The notes below the pieces were generated by a model. It did no database searches. It had not been told where the DNA came from and was given only the letters and a program-made list of their open reading frames with translations. The translations under genes were made by a program, and so were the position numbers. This document shows positions 1-9,011 of a DNA stretch of 64,000 nt, in pieces. Where the stretch lies: positions 18,560 through 82,559 of the forward strand of contig CALKXD010000144.1 in assembly GCA_938003855.1 (NCBI GenBank), read 5' to 3'. The first letter of the stretch is position 1, and each line of letters begins with the position of its first letter. This DNA comes from an uncultured Granulosicoccaceae bacterium. Lineage in GTDB: Bacteria; Pseudomonadota; Gammaproteobacteria; Granulosicoccales; Granulosicoccaceae.

Positions 1-903
1 CGATTGCTGCATCAGCTGGCCGAAGGTGGTCAGGTCGTTGCTGTTGAGTGCGCTGACGGCACGGTTGACCCGGTCGGTCTCGGCGACAACATGACTGGCG
101 CGGTTGCGGATGACAGGATCGGTGAGCAGGTTCAGGTTGTCGGCCAGTTGCTGCGGGGTGACATTAGCAAGCTGGGTGGCACCGGTGGCGGGCTGCAGGG
201 CCGCATGTGCGGCATTGCAGTCTCGAACTCTGTCGTTGTAGGCGCTTTCGCTTAGTTCGCGGCGCTGGTTGGTGTTACTGATGATGATCCGGTAGTCACC
301 GAGTTGCAGGGGCACGTGCTGGTAGTCAAGGGTGTCGCAGTGCAGGGCGAGGGCGTGATTTTCTTTGGCCATAGCGACGGCGAATTGATCCATAATACCG
401 CACTGCACGCCGACAAAATTATTCTCGGCACGGCGCGACAGTACGGCGAGCTCGGTGTTGCTCATGGCGCCGTTGAATAATTGATTCAGGGCAAACGCGG
501 TCAGCACTTCTATAGAGGCCGATGAAGACAGCCCGGCGCCATTGGGGACATTGCCGGAGTAGTACAGTTGCAGACCTTCAATGCGATGGTCCAGATCGAT
601 GAACTCTTTAATAACTCCCAGGGGATAGTTGACCCAGGAGTCATCGCCTTGGCGGGTGCTAAGCCCGGATCCGCGCAAACTGGCGCGCTCGGGGAAATTT
701 TCGGAATAAAACTCTATAGCCTGGTCGTCGGTGCGGCGTACATACAGTGTGTTGCCGCGATTAATCGCGCAGGGGAACACCGGTCCACCGTTGAAGTCGG
801 TATATTCACCAATGAGATTGACTCTGCCGGGTGCATGAAAGCCTAGAACAGAATGTTCTGTGCCGCCAAACACACGGATGAATTTTTCCACAGCACTTGT
901 CAT
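1..903 (-). CDS. galK: Galactokinase (GHMP kinase), 3' end beyond window
   Basis: Minus-strand translation from ATG at 903: MTSAVEKFIRVFGGTEHSVLGFHAPGRVNLIGEYTDFNGG...NVPNGAGLSSSASIEV; galactokinase signature GRVNLIGEYTDFNGG and GHMP motif. ATGA overlap with the stop of the upstream alpha-galactosidase. Confidence 0.93.
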   Translation of the reverse strand, partial: MTSAVEKFIRVFGGTEHSVLGFHAPGRVNLIGEYTDFNGGPVFPCAINRGNTLYVRRTDDQAIEFYSENFPERASLRGSGLSTRQGDDSWVNYPLGVIKEFIDLDHRIEGLQLYYSGNVPNGAGLSSSASIEVLTAFALNQLFNGAMSNTELAVLSRRAENNFVGVQCGIMDQFAVAMAKENHALALHCDTLDYQHVPLQLGDYRIIISNTNQRRELSESAYNDRVRDCNAAHAALQPATGATQLANVTPQQLADNLNLLTDPVIRNRASHVVAETDRVNRAVSALNSNDLTTFGQLMQQS

Positions 904-3032
904 ATTGCGGTAATTTCCAACAGTAGTGAGGATTGCGCCGGCAGTACCGGCAATGTCAGGCCAACCGTCATCAGCAAGCTGCCAGAGAGCGTGACAGTCT
1001 GGCGCAGCCATCCGGGAGTGTGCTTTGCAAAGTGCTCCAGTTCAGCCAGGTTGAGGCTGGCCGGTGTTACGGTATATTGCATATTTTCGTTCAGCCCGCA
1101 CGGGCACAGAATACCGCTGGTGGTGTTTTTCAAGCTGCTTTCGGCGACGACAAACCACAGGGAATTCTGTTTGTCTTCAGAGACCAGGCCGCTGCACACC
1201 AGATTTGGCACCGGGCTGTCGAGTCGCCAGCTGGTTGATTCGCTGATCCATTCACGGTGTTTTTTATACAGGCTGACGTAGTAGTTCAGTGTGTCTGTTT
1301 CTTCCCGGTCGAGGTGGCGGGCGTCTACCTCGTAGCCGAACTGACCTTGCAGCGCGACAATCGCGCGGGTGTGAATGTTAATCTCGCGGCCGGTCAGATG
1401 TGCTTTGGCGTGACCGATGTGTGCGCCCATAATTTCGGGCGGGGTAAACAAACTATAGCCGCGTTGTATCTGTACCCGGTCAATGGCGTCTATCGAGTCG
1501 GAGGTCCAGACCCGTCCGGTGTGCTGCAGGACGCCCCAGTCAGCACGGGCACCACCGGAGGCGCAGCTTTCTATTTCCAGCTGCGGGAATGTTTCGTTGA
1601 GCTTGTCCATCAGCTGGTAGCAGGCGGGAGTCTGTTTCAGCATTTGACTGCAGCGACCGTCGCCACCCATCACGACGTCGCGGTTGTAATCCCACTTGAT
1701 GTAGTCGATGTCGTGTTCCTCAACCAGCGCGCTGATGTGCTCGAATAAATAGTCAAATACTTCCGGCAGGGCCAGGTTGAGCACCAACTGGTTGCGCGCC
1801 AGCGGTGTCTGATAGGGCGTCAGATGCAGTGCCCATTCAGGGTGCGCTCTATATAGATCGCTATCCGGGTTGACCATTTCGGGTTCGAACCACAGGCCAA
1901 ACTGCATGCCGGCGTTACGGACATAGCTGACCAGCGGGCCCAGGCCGTCGGGGTAGACGGTTTTGTCGACGGTCCAGTCACCGAGTCCGGCGTTGTCTGA
2001 TCGCCGTGCCTGAAACCAGCCGTCGTCTAGAATAAAACGCTCGGCGCCTATATTTTTTGCGGCATCGATCAGCGCATAGAGTTTGTTGATGTCGTGGTCG
2101 AAGTACAGCGCTTCCCAGCTGTTGGCGTGTACCGGTCTGGGGCTTCGAGTCCACTCGGGCAGCAGCTGCTGGCGTGCGTAGCGGTGCATGGCCTGACTGG
2201 CGGCATTCATGCCGGAGCTTCGTACCAGATACACCGCCGGTGTGGTGACTGCCTGGCCGGCGTCGAGTGTCAGTTCGGCGGTATCCAGTGCAATGCCGCA
2301 TTGCAGATAGCATCTGCCGTCACTGAGTTGCTCAATGAGGGTTCGGTGGCTGCCGCTCCAGGCCAGTTGTGTCAGTAGGACATCGCCATTCTGCTCGCTG
2401 AAGCCGTGTTCACCTGTCACGCAACCCGGGTAGCTTTCGTGGCTGGTGCGTCCGCGATGGTTTTCCAGCTGCAGGGCCACCGGACCGATAGCGTTGCGTT
2501 GGGTTTGAAACTCCAGGCCCCAGCGGCCGTAGAGGGTCTGGCATTCGCGATGATTGTGTGGCAACGGCAGGGTGGCGCTGGCCAGATGATCAACGTGAAA
2601 AGGGCTGTCACCGGTGTTGCGCAGTTGTGTGTTGATAGAGAGCACGTCGCTTTCATGATGCAGTTCCAGTTGCACCGATACGGCGATCCCGGCGGCTTCG
2701 TCGTGCAGATCGATGTTGATGGAAAACTCGTCGGTACTGACAGACTGGCGTTGCAGGCAGTGCGCAAACGCGGCACCGTTGCGATGTCCGCGCAGGGCCG
2801 GCCTGCAATCGATGCCGCTGGATGCCTGCGGGAATAAAGACAGCGGCACGGCGGCGTCGAGTTTTGCCTGAGGCAGCGGCAGATCGGTGATCTGCGCCAG
2901 TGCAGCATCGTTGACACCATCCGGCAGCGCGCGACCAAACCAGGCGATGGCGGGTATATCGTGCTCGCCCTGTGCCAGCAGTAGCAGGGTCGTTGTGCCA
3001 GTGTCGAGTCGCCAGACGTGGGCTGTGTTCAT
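900..3032 (-). CDS. Alpha-galactosidase, GH36
   Basis: ORF 900..3269; likely start MNTAHVWRLDTG at 3032. GH36 motifs RFILDDGWFQARR, LWFEPEMVNPDSDLY, DYIKWDYNRDV, SCASGGARADWG. Confidence 0.92.
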   Translation of the reverse strand: MNTAHVWRLDTGTTTLLLLAQGEHDIPAIAWFGRALPDGVNDAALAQITDLPLPQAKLDAAVPLSLFPQASSGIDCRPALRGHRNGAAFAHCLQRQSVSTDEFSINIDLHDEAAGIAVSVQLELHHESDVLSINTQLRNTGDSPFHVDHLASATLPLPHNHRECQTLYGRWGLEFQTQRNAIGPVALQLENHRGRTSHESYPGCVTGEHGFSEQNGDVLLTQLAWSGSHRTLIEQLSDGRCYLQCGIALDTAELTLDAGQAVTTPAVYLVRSSGMNAASQAMHRYARQQLLPEWTRSPRPVHANSWEALYFDHDINKLYALIDAAKNIGAERFILDDGWFQARRSDNAGLGDWTVDKTVYPDGLGPLVSYVRNAGMQFGLWFEPEMVNPDSDLYRAHPEWALHLTPYQTPLARNQLVLNLALPEVFDYLFEHISALVEEHDIDYIKWDYNRDVVMGGDGRCSQMLKQTPACYQLMDKLNETFPQLEIESCASGGARADWGVLQHTGRVWTSDSIDAIDRVQIQRGYSLFTPPEIMGAHIGHAKAHLTGREINIHTRAIVALQGQFGYEVDARHLDREETDTLNYYVSLYKKHREWISESTSWRLDSPVPNLVCSGLVSEDKQNSLWFVVAESSLKNTTSGILCPCGLNENMQYTVTPASLNLAELEHFAKHTPGWLRQTVTLSGSLLMTVGLTLPVLPAQSSLLLEITAI

Positions 3033-3376
3033 ACTGCTTCCTGCGGCCGATGCCACGGTGGGTTGTGGAGGCCGGTACTGGATCTGACGGCAGCTGGCAC
3101 GCTGCCCGTCACCCACTGCGGTGTTGTCACCGAACGGCACGCTGATGCGAAGCAGGGGTCTGTGCGTTTTTTGATAATTGTGTTCAAGATCGTCCAGTGA
3201 AACAATGGCGGTGCGAAGCGATGGCTCCGGGAGGCTTCGCGGCACGCGATTTTGCCATACCTTTAGCAAGCCGTGGCGAATTTACAAGCGGGATTCCGGT
3301 TAGGGGCAATCGCTGGATTGCCTGATGCCTCTACAGTATGCCCGGTCAAATCTGCAACCTTGGGGAGTAATATTCA

Positions 3377-4462
3377 TTGTCGAGTGTTGAACTGGTAAAT
3401 GCCGTAAAACGTTTTGGCGACACCGAGGTCATTCACGGGATTTCGCTCGCCATTGAACAGGGCGACTTCGTCGTGTTTGTCGGTCCTTCCGGCTGTGGTA
3501 AGTCTACTCTGCTGCGCATGATCGCCGGTCTGGAAGATCTATCCGAAGGCGAGGTGCATATCGGCGAGCGCGACGTAACCGATATGGCCGCGGTTGATCG
3601 GGGTATCGCCATGGTGTTTCAATCCTACGCACTGTATCCGCACATGACCGTGGCTGAGAATATGGGCTTTGGTCTGAAAATGAACGGTGTCGCCAAAGAG
3701 GTGGTGGCGGAGAAAGTCGGTGCCGCTGCGGAAATTCTGCAGTTGCAGGCCTTACTCGACCGCAAACCGAAGAATCTTTCCGGCGGGCAGCGTCAGCGCG
3801 TGGCGATTGGTCGGGCTATTGTTCGCAACCCGGAGGTTTTTCTGTTTGACGAGCCCCTGTCAAACCTTGACGCCGAACTACGCGTGGAAATGCGTTTGCA
3901 GATAGCGCGGCTGCACAAAAGCCTCGATGCCACAATGATCTACGTGACGCACGATCAAGTCGAAGCGATGACGATGGCCGATAAAATAGTCGTGCTCAGA
4001 GGTGGCTACCTTGAGCAGATGGGCTCTCCACTGGAGCTCTACCAGCGGCCGCAGAATATATTTGTTGCCGGGTTTATCGGGTCGCCGAAAATGAATTTCC
4101 TCAAGGGCACACTGGACGACGCCAGTGCCACACAGGTTGCCGTGGTCCTTGACAATGCACAGCGTATTTCACTGCCGGTTAACGGTTCGTCGCTGACCGT
4201 CGGCGACGCGGTAACTATCGGTATCCGGCCGGAAGACATGCTCGATGATGGTGGCGATATCGCGGTCGATTTAAGCGTCGATGTTGTCGAGCGACTGGGT
4301 GGTAGCACTTTCCTGTATGGCACTTGCTGCAACACCCCGAATTTTGTCACGCAGCGTGCCGGTGCCGACATGACTCAGGTCGGTGATCAGGTCTCGCTGA
4401 ACGTCAGCGCGGAGCGCGTCTATCTGTTTGACAGTCAGGGACTTGCTGTCGACCTGTCATGA
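3377..4462 (+). CDS. Carbohydrate ABC transporter ATP-binding protein (MsmK/UgpC/MalK type)
   Basis: Walker A GPSGCGKST, signature LSGGQRQRVAIGRAIVR, Walker B FLFDEPLSNLDA, C-terminal TOBE-like regulatory region; TTG start. Confidence 0.9.
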   Translation: MSSVELVNAVKRFGDTEVIHGISLAIEQGDFVVFVGPSGCGKSTLLRMIAGLEDLSEGEVHIGERDVTDMAAVDRGIAMVFQSYALYPHMTVAENMGFGLKMNGVAKEVVAEKVGAAAEILQLQALLDRKPKNLSGGQRQRVAIGRAIVRNPEVFLFDEPLSNLDAELRVEMRLQIARLHKSLDATMIYVTHDQVEAMTMADKIVVLRGGYLEQMGSPLELYQRPQNIFVAGFIGSPKMNFLKGTLDDASATQVAVVLDNAQRISLPVNGSSLTVGDAVTIGIRPEDMLDDGGDIAVDLSVDVVERLGGSTFLYGTCCNTPNFVTQRAGADMTQVGDQVSLNVSAERVYLFDSQGLAVDLS

Positions 4463-4688
4463 CGACGACGGCTGTTGGCGGGGTACATACCGCTAGCCCG
4501 CGGACGGAGTACGGTCTCTTTATCAAAGTGTCTGCCGCCGGGGTAGGGTCGGCTCAGGTTGTTTCAGCTGACTCAATATAAAAACCAAAATCAGCTAAGC
4601 AATGACAGGCGCTCGCCGTAATGATAGATACAACGAGCGCAATACTCTGAGGCCACTTTGGGCCTTGAGTGCGGTTTAGCCTTCCCCA

Positions 4689-5912
4689 GTGGGACCACGT
4701 GGTATGACGCAGTTTTTTATCGGGCGCCAGCCAATCCTGAATTCCGTCGGCGAAACGATCGCCTACGAGTTGTTGTTTCGCTCGAGTGAAAGCAACGCCT
4801 TTGATCCGTCGGTCGATGGAGATGCTGCGACCTCTCAGGTCCTGATAAATGCGGTTGCTGAACTGGGGTTAAACAAGATAGTCGGCGACAAGCTTGCGTT
4901 TGTGAATTTGACCAACCGGTTTCTTGAGCACCCGGAGTTGCTTGAGTTTCTGCCGCGAGAGCGCGTCGTGCTGGAGATTCTGGAGACGATCGAACTCAAT
5001 GAGGCGGTGCTCAGAGGGGTTGAGAGATTGTCCCGCTCTCATTACACCCTGGCGCTTGATGACTATTGCCGCAGCGATGATCTGGCGGCGCTGCTCCCGC
5101 ATGTACAGGTCGTCAAGTACGACATCACGCAATACAGTGAAGAAGAACTGTGCGGCATTGCCAGCCGGCGCAAAGGCAGTTTTCCGAAGCTGCTCGCCGA
5201 GCGCGTCGAAACGATTGAACAGTACACCTTCCTGCGTCAGGCGGGATGGGATTATTTTCAGGGCTATTTTTTCTCCAAGCCCGAAATCATGACCGGGCGA
5301 AAGATCCCTGCCAACAAAGGCACATTACTGCATCTGCTGGCGCAACTGAACAATGATGCGGTGACTATTGAAGAGATCGCCAACATCATGAGTCGAGAGG
5401 TCTCACTCGGTATACGGGCGCTGAGATATGTTAATTCACCACTGACCGGTCTGGTGCAGGAGGTGACATCAATCAAGCAGGCTGCTGTTTTATTAGGGCG
5501 GGAGACTATTCGGCACTGGGTGATTATGCTGCTGGTGGCAGATCTGAACGACAAGCCCATGGAGTTGGTGAACATGGCATTGATACGCGGGCGTTTTTGT
5601 CAGCTTGCGGCTCGTTCGGAGCGACTTGACGATGAATACACCTGCTTTACGGCGGGACTGCTGTCACTGGTTGATGTGATGATGAGTGCGAAAATGGAGG
5701 ACGTGCTGGAAAATATCTCGGCAACACAAGAGCTGCGCAATATACTGATCGACGATCAGGGGCGTGCCAGCGAGCTGATACAAGCGGTGAAATTTATCGA
5801 GTGCAATCATGGGGTCGCTGAGTGCAGTGTGCCGATCAGTGACGCTTTGAATGACGCCTACATTGATGCCATTCAGTGGGCCAGCCTGACAACAAAAATA
5901 ATCAACGCTTAG
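4689..5912 (+). CDS. EAL-HDOD domain signalling protein (YuxH-like)
   Basis: N-terminal FIGRQPILNSVGETIAYELLFRSS, LALDDYCRSDD, ERVET..., QGYFFSKPE (degenerate EAL), followed by an HDOD-type helical region. Confidence 0.85.
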   Translation: MGPRGMTQFFIGRQPILNSVGETIAYELLFRSSESNAFDPSVDGDAATSQVLINAVAELGLNKIVGDKLAFVNLTNRFLEHPELLEFLPRERVVLEILETIELNEAVLRGVERLSRSHYTLALDDYCRSDDLAALLPHVQVVKYDITQYSEEELCGIASRRKGSFPKLLAERVETIEQYTFLRQAGWDYFQGYFFSKPEIMTGRKIPANKGTLLHLLAQLNNDAVTIEEIANIMSREVSLGIRALRYVNSPLTGLVQEVTSIKQAAVLLGRETIRHWVIMLLVADLNDKPMELVNMALIRGRFCQLAARSERLDDEYTCFTAGLLSLVDVMMSAKMEDVLENISATQELRNILIDDQGRASELIQAVKFIECNHGVAECSVPISDALNDAYIDAIQWASLTTKIINA

Positions 5913-5921
5913 TCGCCGCTG

Positions 5922-6464
5922 CTACGGACCGAGCAGGTCTTCGAAGAACCAGGCGGCGAGTTCGTGGCGGCCTTTTAATGCTGATTTGCGGTAAACACTG
6001 GTCGCTTGCTGTCGCACTGTTTTCTCGTGCGTGCTGCGCAACACGGCTATCTCTTTAAAGCTCAGACCCTTTAGCAGGCCGATAGTAATTTCCTGTTCGC
6101 TGGCCGTGAGTTTCCATGCATCGAATTGCTTTTGCATAACATCGCGGTATTGGCGGCCGATCTCGTCGCTTCGATCATCGAGCTTTTGCAGCTGGCCTCT
6201 GGCAAGAGCCAGTTGTGCCTGTAGCGAGTTGATTGCTTTTGTTGCCTGCAGGTATTCCTGCAGCAGCATCGCGGCGATCAGTAGCGCCAGACATAACAGC
6301 GCCAGATCATCGAGCATCTGCAGCAGGGATTCTCCGTCATTGAATTCTGCCGCGATCTGCACTGCTGAGGCGGCCAGTACGATTAGCGTAAAGCCGCCGA
6401 ACAGCATGCGCCTGAAACGACCGGGTTGTGTGTAGTCGCCGTCAGCCTGGTTGAATATATTCAT
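5922..6464 (-). CDS. Membrane-anchored LuxR-type HTH regulator
   Basis: Two hydrophobic helices, coiled-coil, then LTASEQEITIGLLKGLSFKEIAVLRSTHEKTVRQQATSVYRKSALKGRHEL (LuxR HTH). Confidence 0.8.
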   Translation of the reverse strand: MNIFNQADGDYTQPGRFRRMLFGGFTLIVLAASAVQIAAEFNDGESLLQMLDDLALLCLALLIAAMLLQEYLQATKAINSLQAQLALARGQLQKLDDRSDEIGRQYRDVMQKQFDAWKLTASEQEITIGLLKGLSFKEIAVLRSTHEKTVRQQATSVYRKSALKGRHELAAWFFEDLLGP

Positions 6465-6697
6465 AAATAAAACAATACATTGCCGGTGTATAGGACGTAT
6501 GCCGGATGCCCGTGTCTGGCGTATGTCGGAGAGTTAACATCGCTGTTTGATACATAAGTCTGATGGTCGTTCAGTCCCCTGACGACGATGGTACAGAGGT
6601 GGCGTGATTTAACACCAGTACCTGCATTTTGCAGTCGGTATGTGACCGCAAAAGCCCGACCACGCCACAGGTTATCCAACCAGAGTTTATCTAACCT

Positions 6698-7978
6698 ATG
6701 GGGACACAGTCTATGCGCATCGAGTATTCAACAGCGGCAATCTGCCAGGTTGCTTTGTATTGTATTTCAAAGTCGGGCATCGCTCTGCGTGAGCGGAGCC
6801 GCGCGCCCCGGTTACGGGCATGGGCGGCCAGCGTGTTGTTACTGCCGTTGCTACCGGCCTGTGAAAACTTTACGCCGCAACCGGTAAATTTCGGGCAGGA
6901 AGACATCATCACCGTCGGTGATCTGCACACGATAGAAATTGACGGCCGTGTTGTTTCATCGCTGCCGGCTAACGCGCAGCCGGTGGATTCTGCGACGGTT
7001 GCGCTCGGCAAGGTGCTGTTCTGGGATCCGATACTATCCGGTGACAGAGATGTCGCCTGCGCCACCTGCCACTTACCCGACAAGGCTTACACCGACGGTC
7101 TGGTGCAGAGTATTGGTGTTGGTGGCGTCGGGGTTGGTGTGGATCGAGTGGCCGGAGCGATTGGAACCGTCAAGCGCAATAGCCAGGGCCTGATCAATAC
7201 GCGCTGGAACGGTATTAACGAACTGGGTGTGTTTGATGATCTGGAAGCGCCGATGTTCTGGGACAACCGCCTGCAGAGTCTGGAGTTGCAGGCGCTGGAA
7301 CCGATTCGGGATCACAAGGAAATGCGTGGTGACCGATTTGCCAGGGATGAGATAGGTGCTGAGGTGATACGACGGTTGCGCGCAATTGATGATTACAGAA
7401 TTCTGTTTGAGCAGGCATTTGGCACCACAGAGATTACGCTGTCAAAGCTCGGCCAGGCGATTGCGGCATTCGAAAAAACCCTGATCGCTAACAACAGCGC
7501 CTTCGATCGCTGGATGCGCGGTGACCAGGCGGCGATGACCGAAACGCAGCTGTCGGCCTTGCGGGAGTTTGTTGTGTCGGGCTGTGCCGACTGCCACAGC
7601 GGGCCGATGTTTTCAGATTTCCAGCTGCATGTGCTCGGTGTGGCTGATGCGCCCGGTTTGCCGGAGCCCGATAGTGGCGATGGTGCGTTTGCGTTTCGCA
7701 CACCGACACTGCGGCAATTACAGTTTACCGCACCGTATTTCCACAATGGTCGTTTTACCCGATTGATTGATGCGGTGGAGTTTTACGATGACCGGACCCG
7801 TTCAGAGAATCCGCAGGTAGCAGACAGTGCGCTCGACCCGGAGCTCCGGGATCTGGCCGAGATGGATGATGGCCGTGCCGAATTTATTGTGCGTTTTCTG
7901 GAGACCTTAAACGATGAGGGCTTTGATCAGGTGATTCCGCTGTCGGTACCCAGCGGGTTGCCCCCGGGCGGACTCTGA
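6698..7978 (+). CDS. Cytochrome c peroxidase / MauG-like di-haem protein
   Basis: Two CxxCH motifs (CATCHLPD, CADCHSGPMFSD) and FRTPTLRQLQFTAPYFHNGRF. Confidence 0.9.
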   Translation: MGTQSMRIEYSTAAICQVALYCISKSGIALRERSRAPRLRAWAASVLLLPLLPACENFTPQPVNFGQEDIITVGDLHTIEIDGRVVSSLPANAQPVDSATVALGKVLFWDPILSGDRDVACATCHLPDKAYTDGLVQSIGVGGVGVGVDRVAGAIGTVKRNSQGLINTRWNGINELGVFDDLEAPMFWDNRLQSLELQALEPIRDHKEMRGDRFARDEIGAEVIRRLRAIDDYRILFEQAFGTTEITLSKLGQAIAAFEKTLIANNSAFDRWMRGDQAAMTETQLSALREFVVSGCADCHSGPMFSDFQLHVLGVADAPGLPEPDSGDGAFAFRTPTLRQLQFTAPYFHNGRFTRLIDAVEFYDDRTRSENPQVADSALDPELRDLAEMDDGRAEFIVRFLETLNDEGFDQVIPLSVPSGLPPGGL

Positions 7979-8028
7979 TTGCCGTAATGCCTATTGACAG
8001 TGCTGGCTGAATCCTCATAAATAACACC

Positions 8029-8928
8029 GTGTCAGTCAGGGTGAGGATGATGGGGATAACAATAACGCCGGTAGATCAGGCCAGTGCGGGGTTTGCCGCG
8101 CAGGTGGCCGGTATTGATATTGCGGCCGGGGTGTCACTGTCACAAGCGGCCGTGATCGAGGAGGCGATGGACCGCTATGGCGTGCTTATTTTTCGTGATC
8201 AGGTAATTGATGATCAACAGCAGTTTGCGTTCTCACAGTTGTTTGGCCCTATGGAGCAGGCCACCGGGGATATTGCGCAGAGCAGTGAACGGCGTTTGTC
8301 GATGAACATCAATGATATTTCAAACCTTGATAAATCCGGCAAAGTGCTGGCGCGGGATGATCGCAAGCGATTGTTCGGGCTGGGCAATATGTTATGGCAC
8401 TCTGATAGTTCCTTTAAATCGATTCCGGCAAAGTATTCATTATTGTCAGGGCGGGTTGTACCGGAGCGTGGTGGCAATACCGAATTTGCCGATATGCGTG
8501 CCGCGTGGGAAGCGCTTGATCCTGAACTGCAAGACGAGTGTCGTGACCTGGTCTGCGAGCACAGTCAGTTGTATTCGCGCGCCAGTCTCGGGTTTGATAA
8601 CTTTACCGATGAAGAAGTGAAAAAGTGGCAGCCGGTGTGGCAGCAACTGGTTAGAACGCACCCGGGCAGTGGTCGGCAATCGCTGTTTTTATCGTCGCAT
8701 ATCGGCGGTATTCGGGGTTGGCCGGTGCCTGAAGCCAGGATGTTCCTGCGTGACCTCACCGAGCATGCCACGCAGCCGCAGTTTGTCTATATTCATCGCT
8801 GGCGTCAGTGGGATCTGTTGATGTGGGACAACAGGGCGCTTATGCATCGCGCCCGGCGATACGATCATACCGTTGCCAGAGACTTGCATCGCACCACCGT
8901 CTCCGTTGGCGAAGCCGCCAGCGGCTGA
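8029..8928 (+). CDS. TauD/TfdA family alpha-ketoglutarate-dependent dioxygenase
   Basis: LWHSDSSF (HxD) and LLMWDNRALMHRARRYD...RDLHRTTV motifs; start could be GTG 8029 or a nearby ATG (8047/8050). Confidence 0.88.
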   Translation: MSVRVRMMGITITPVDQASAGFAAQVAGIDIAAGVSLSQAAVIEEAMDRYGVLIFRDQVIDDQQQFAFSQLFGPMEQATGDIAQSSERRLSMNINDISNLDKSGKVLARDDRKRLFGLGNMLWHSDSSFKSIPAKYSLLSGRVVPERGGNTEFADMRAAWEALDPELQDECRDLVCEHSQLYSRASLGFDNFTDEEVKKWQPVWQQLVRTHPGSGRQSLFLSSHIGGIRGWPVPEARMFLRDLTEHATQPQFVYIHRWRQWDLLMWDNRALMHRARRYDHTVARDLHRTTVSVGEAASG

Positions 8929-9011
8929 GTCGCTTGCTGTGGTGTTTAAGTGAAGTTCTCAGTCACTGGCGGTGGTCGCCGTTAGCAGCTGTTACTTGCC
9001 GTATTGATCGG

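Noticed and set aside
853-2837. Plus-strand ORFs opposite galK/alpha-galactosidase
   Set aside because: Antisense shadows in GC-rich coding DNA; no recognisable domains, while the minus strand has full family motifs.
3033-3269. N-terminal 79-aa extension of the GH36 ORF
   Set aside because: The extra sequence (MLKVWQNRVPRSLPEPSLRTA...) looks non-homologous and would fill the divergent promoter region; MNTAHVW at 3032 is a better start.
4463-4688. c-di-GMP riboswitch upstream of the EAL-HDOD gene
   Set aside because: No GEMM consensus; only a 7-bp dyad gcgctcg/cgagcgc with a long loop.
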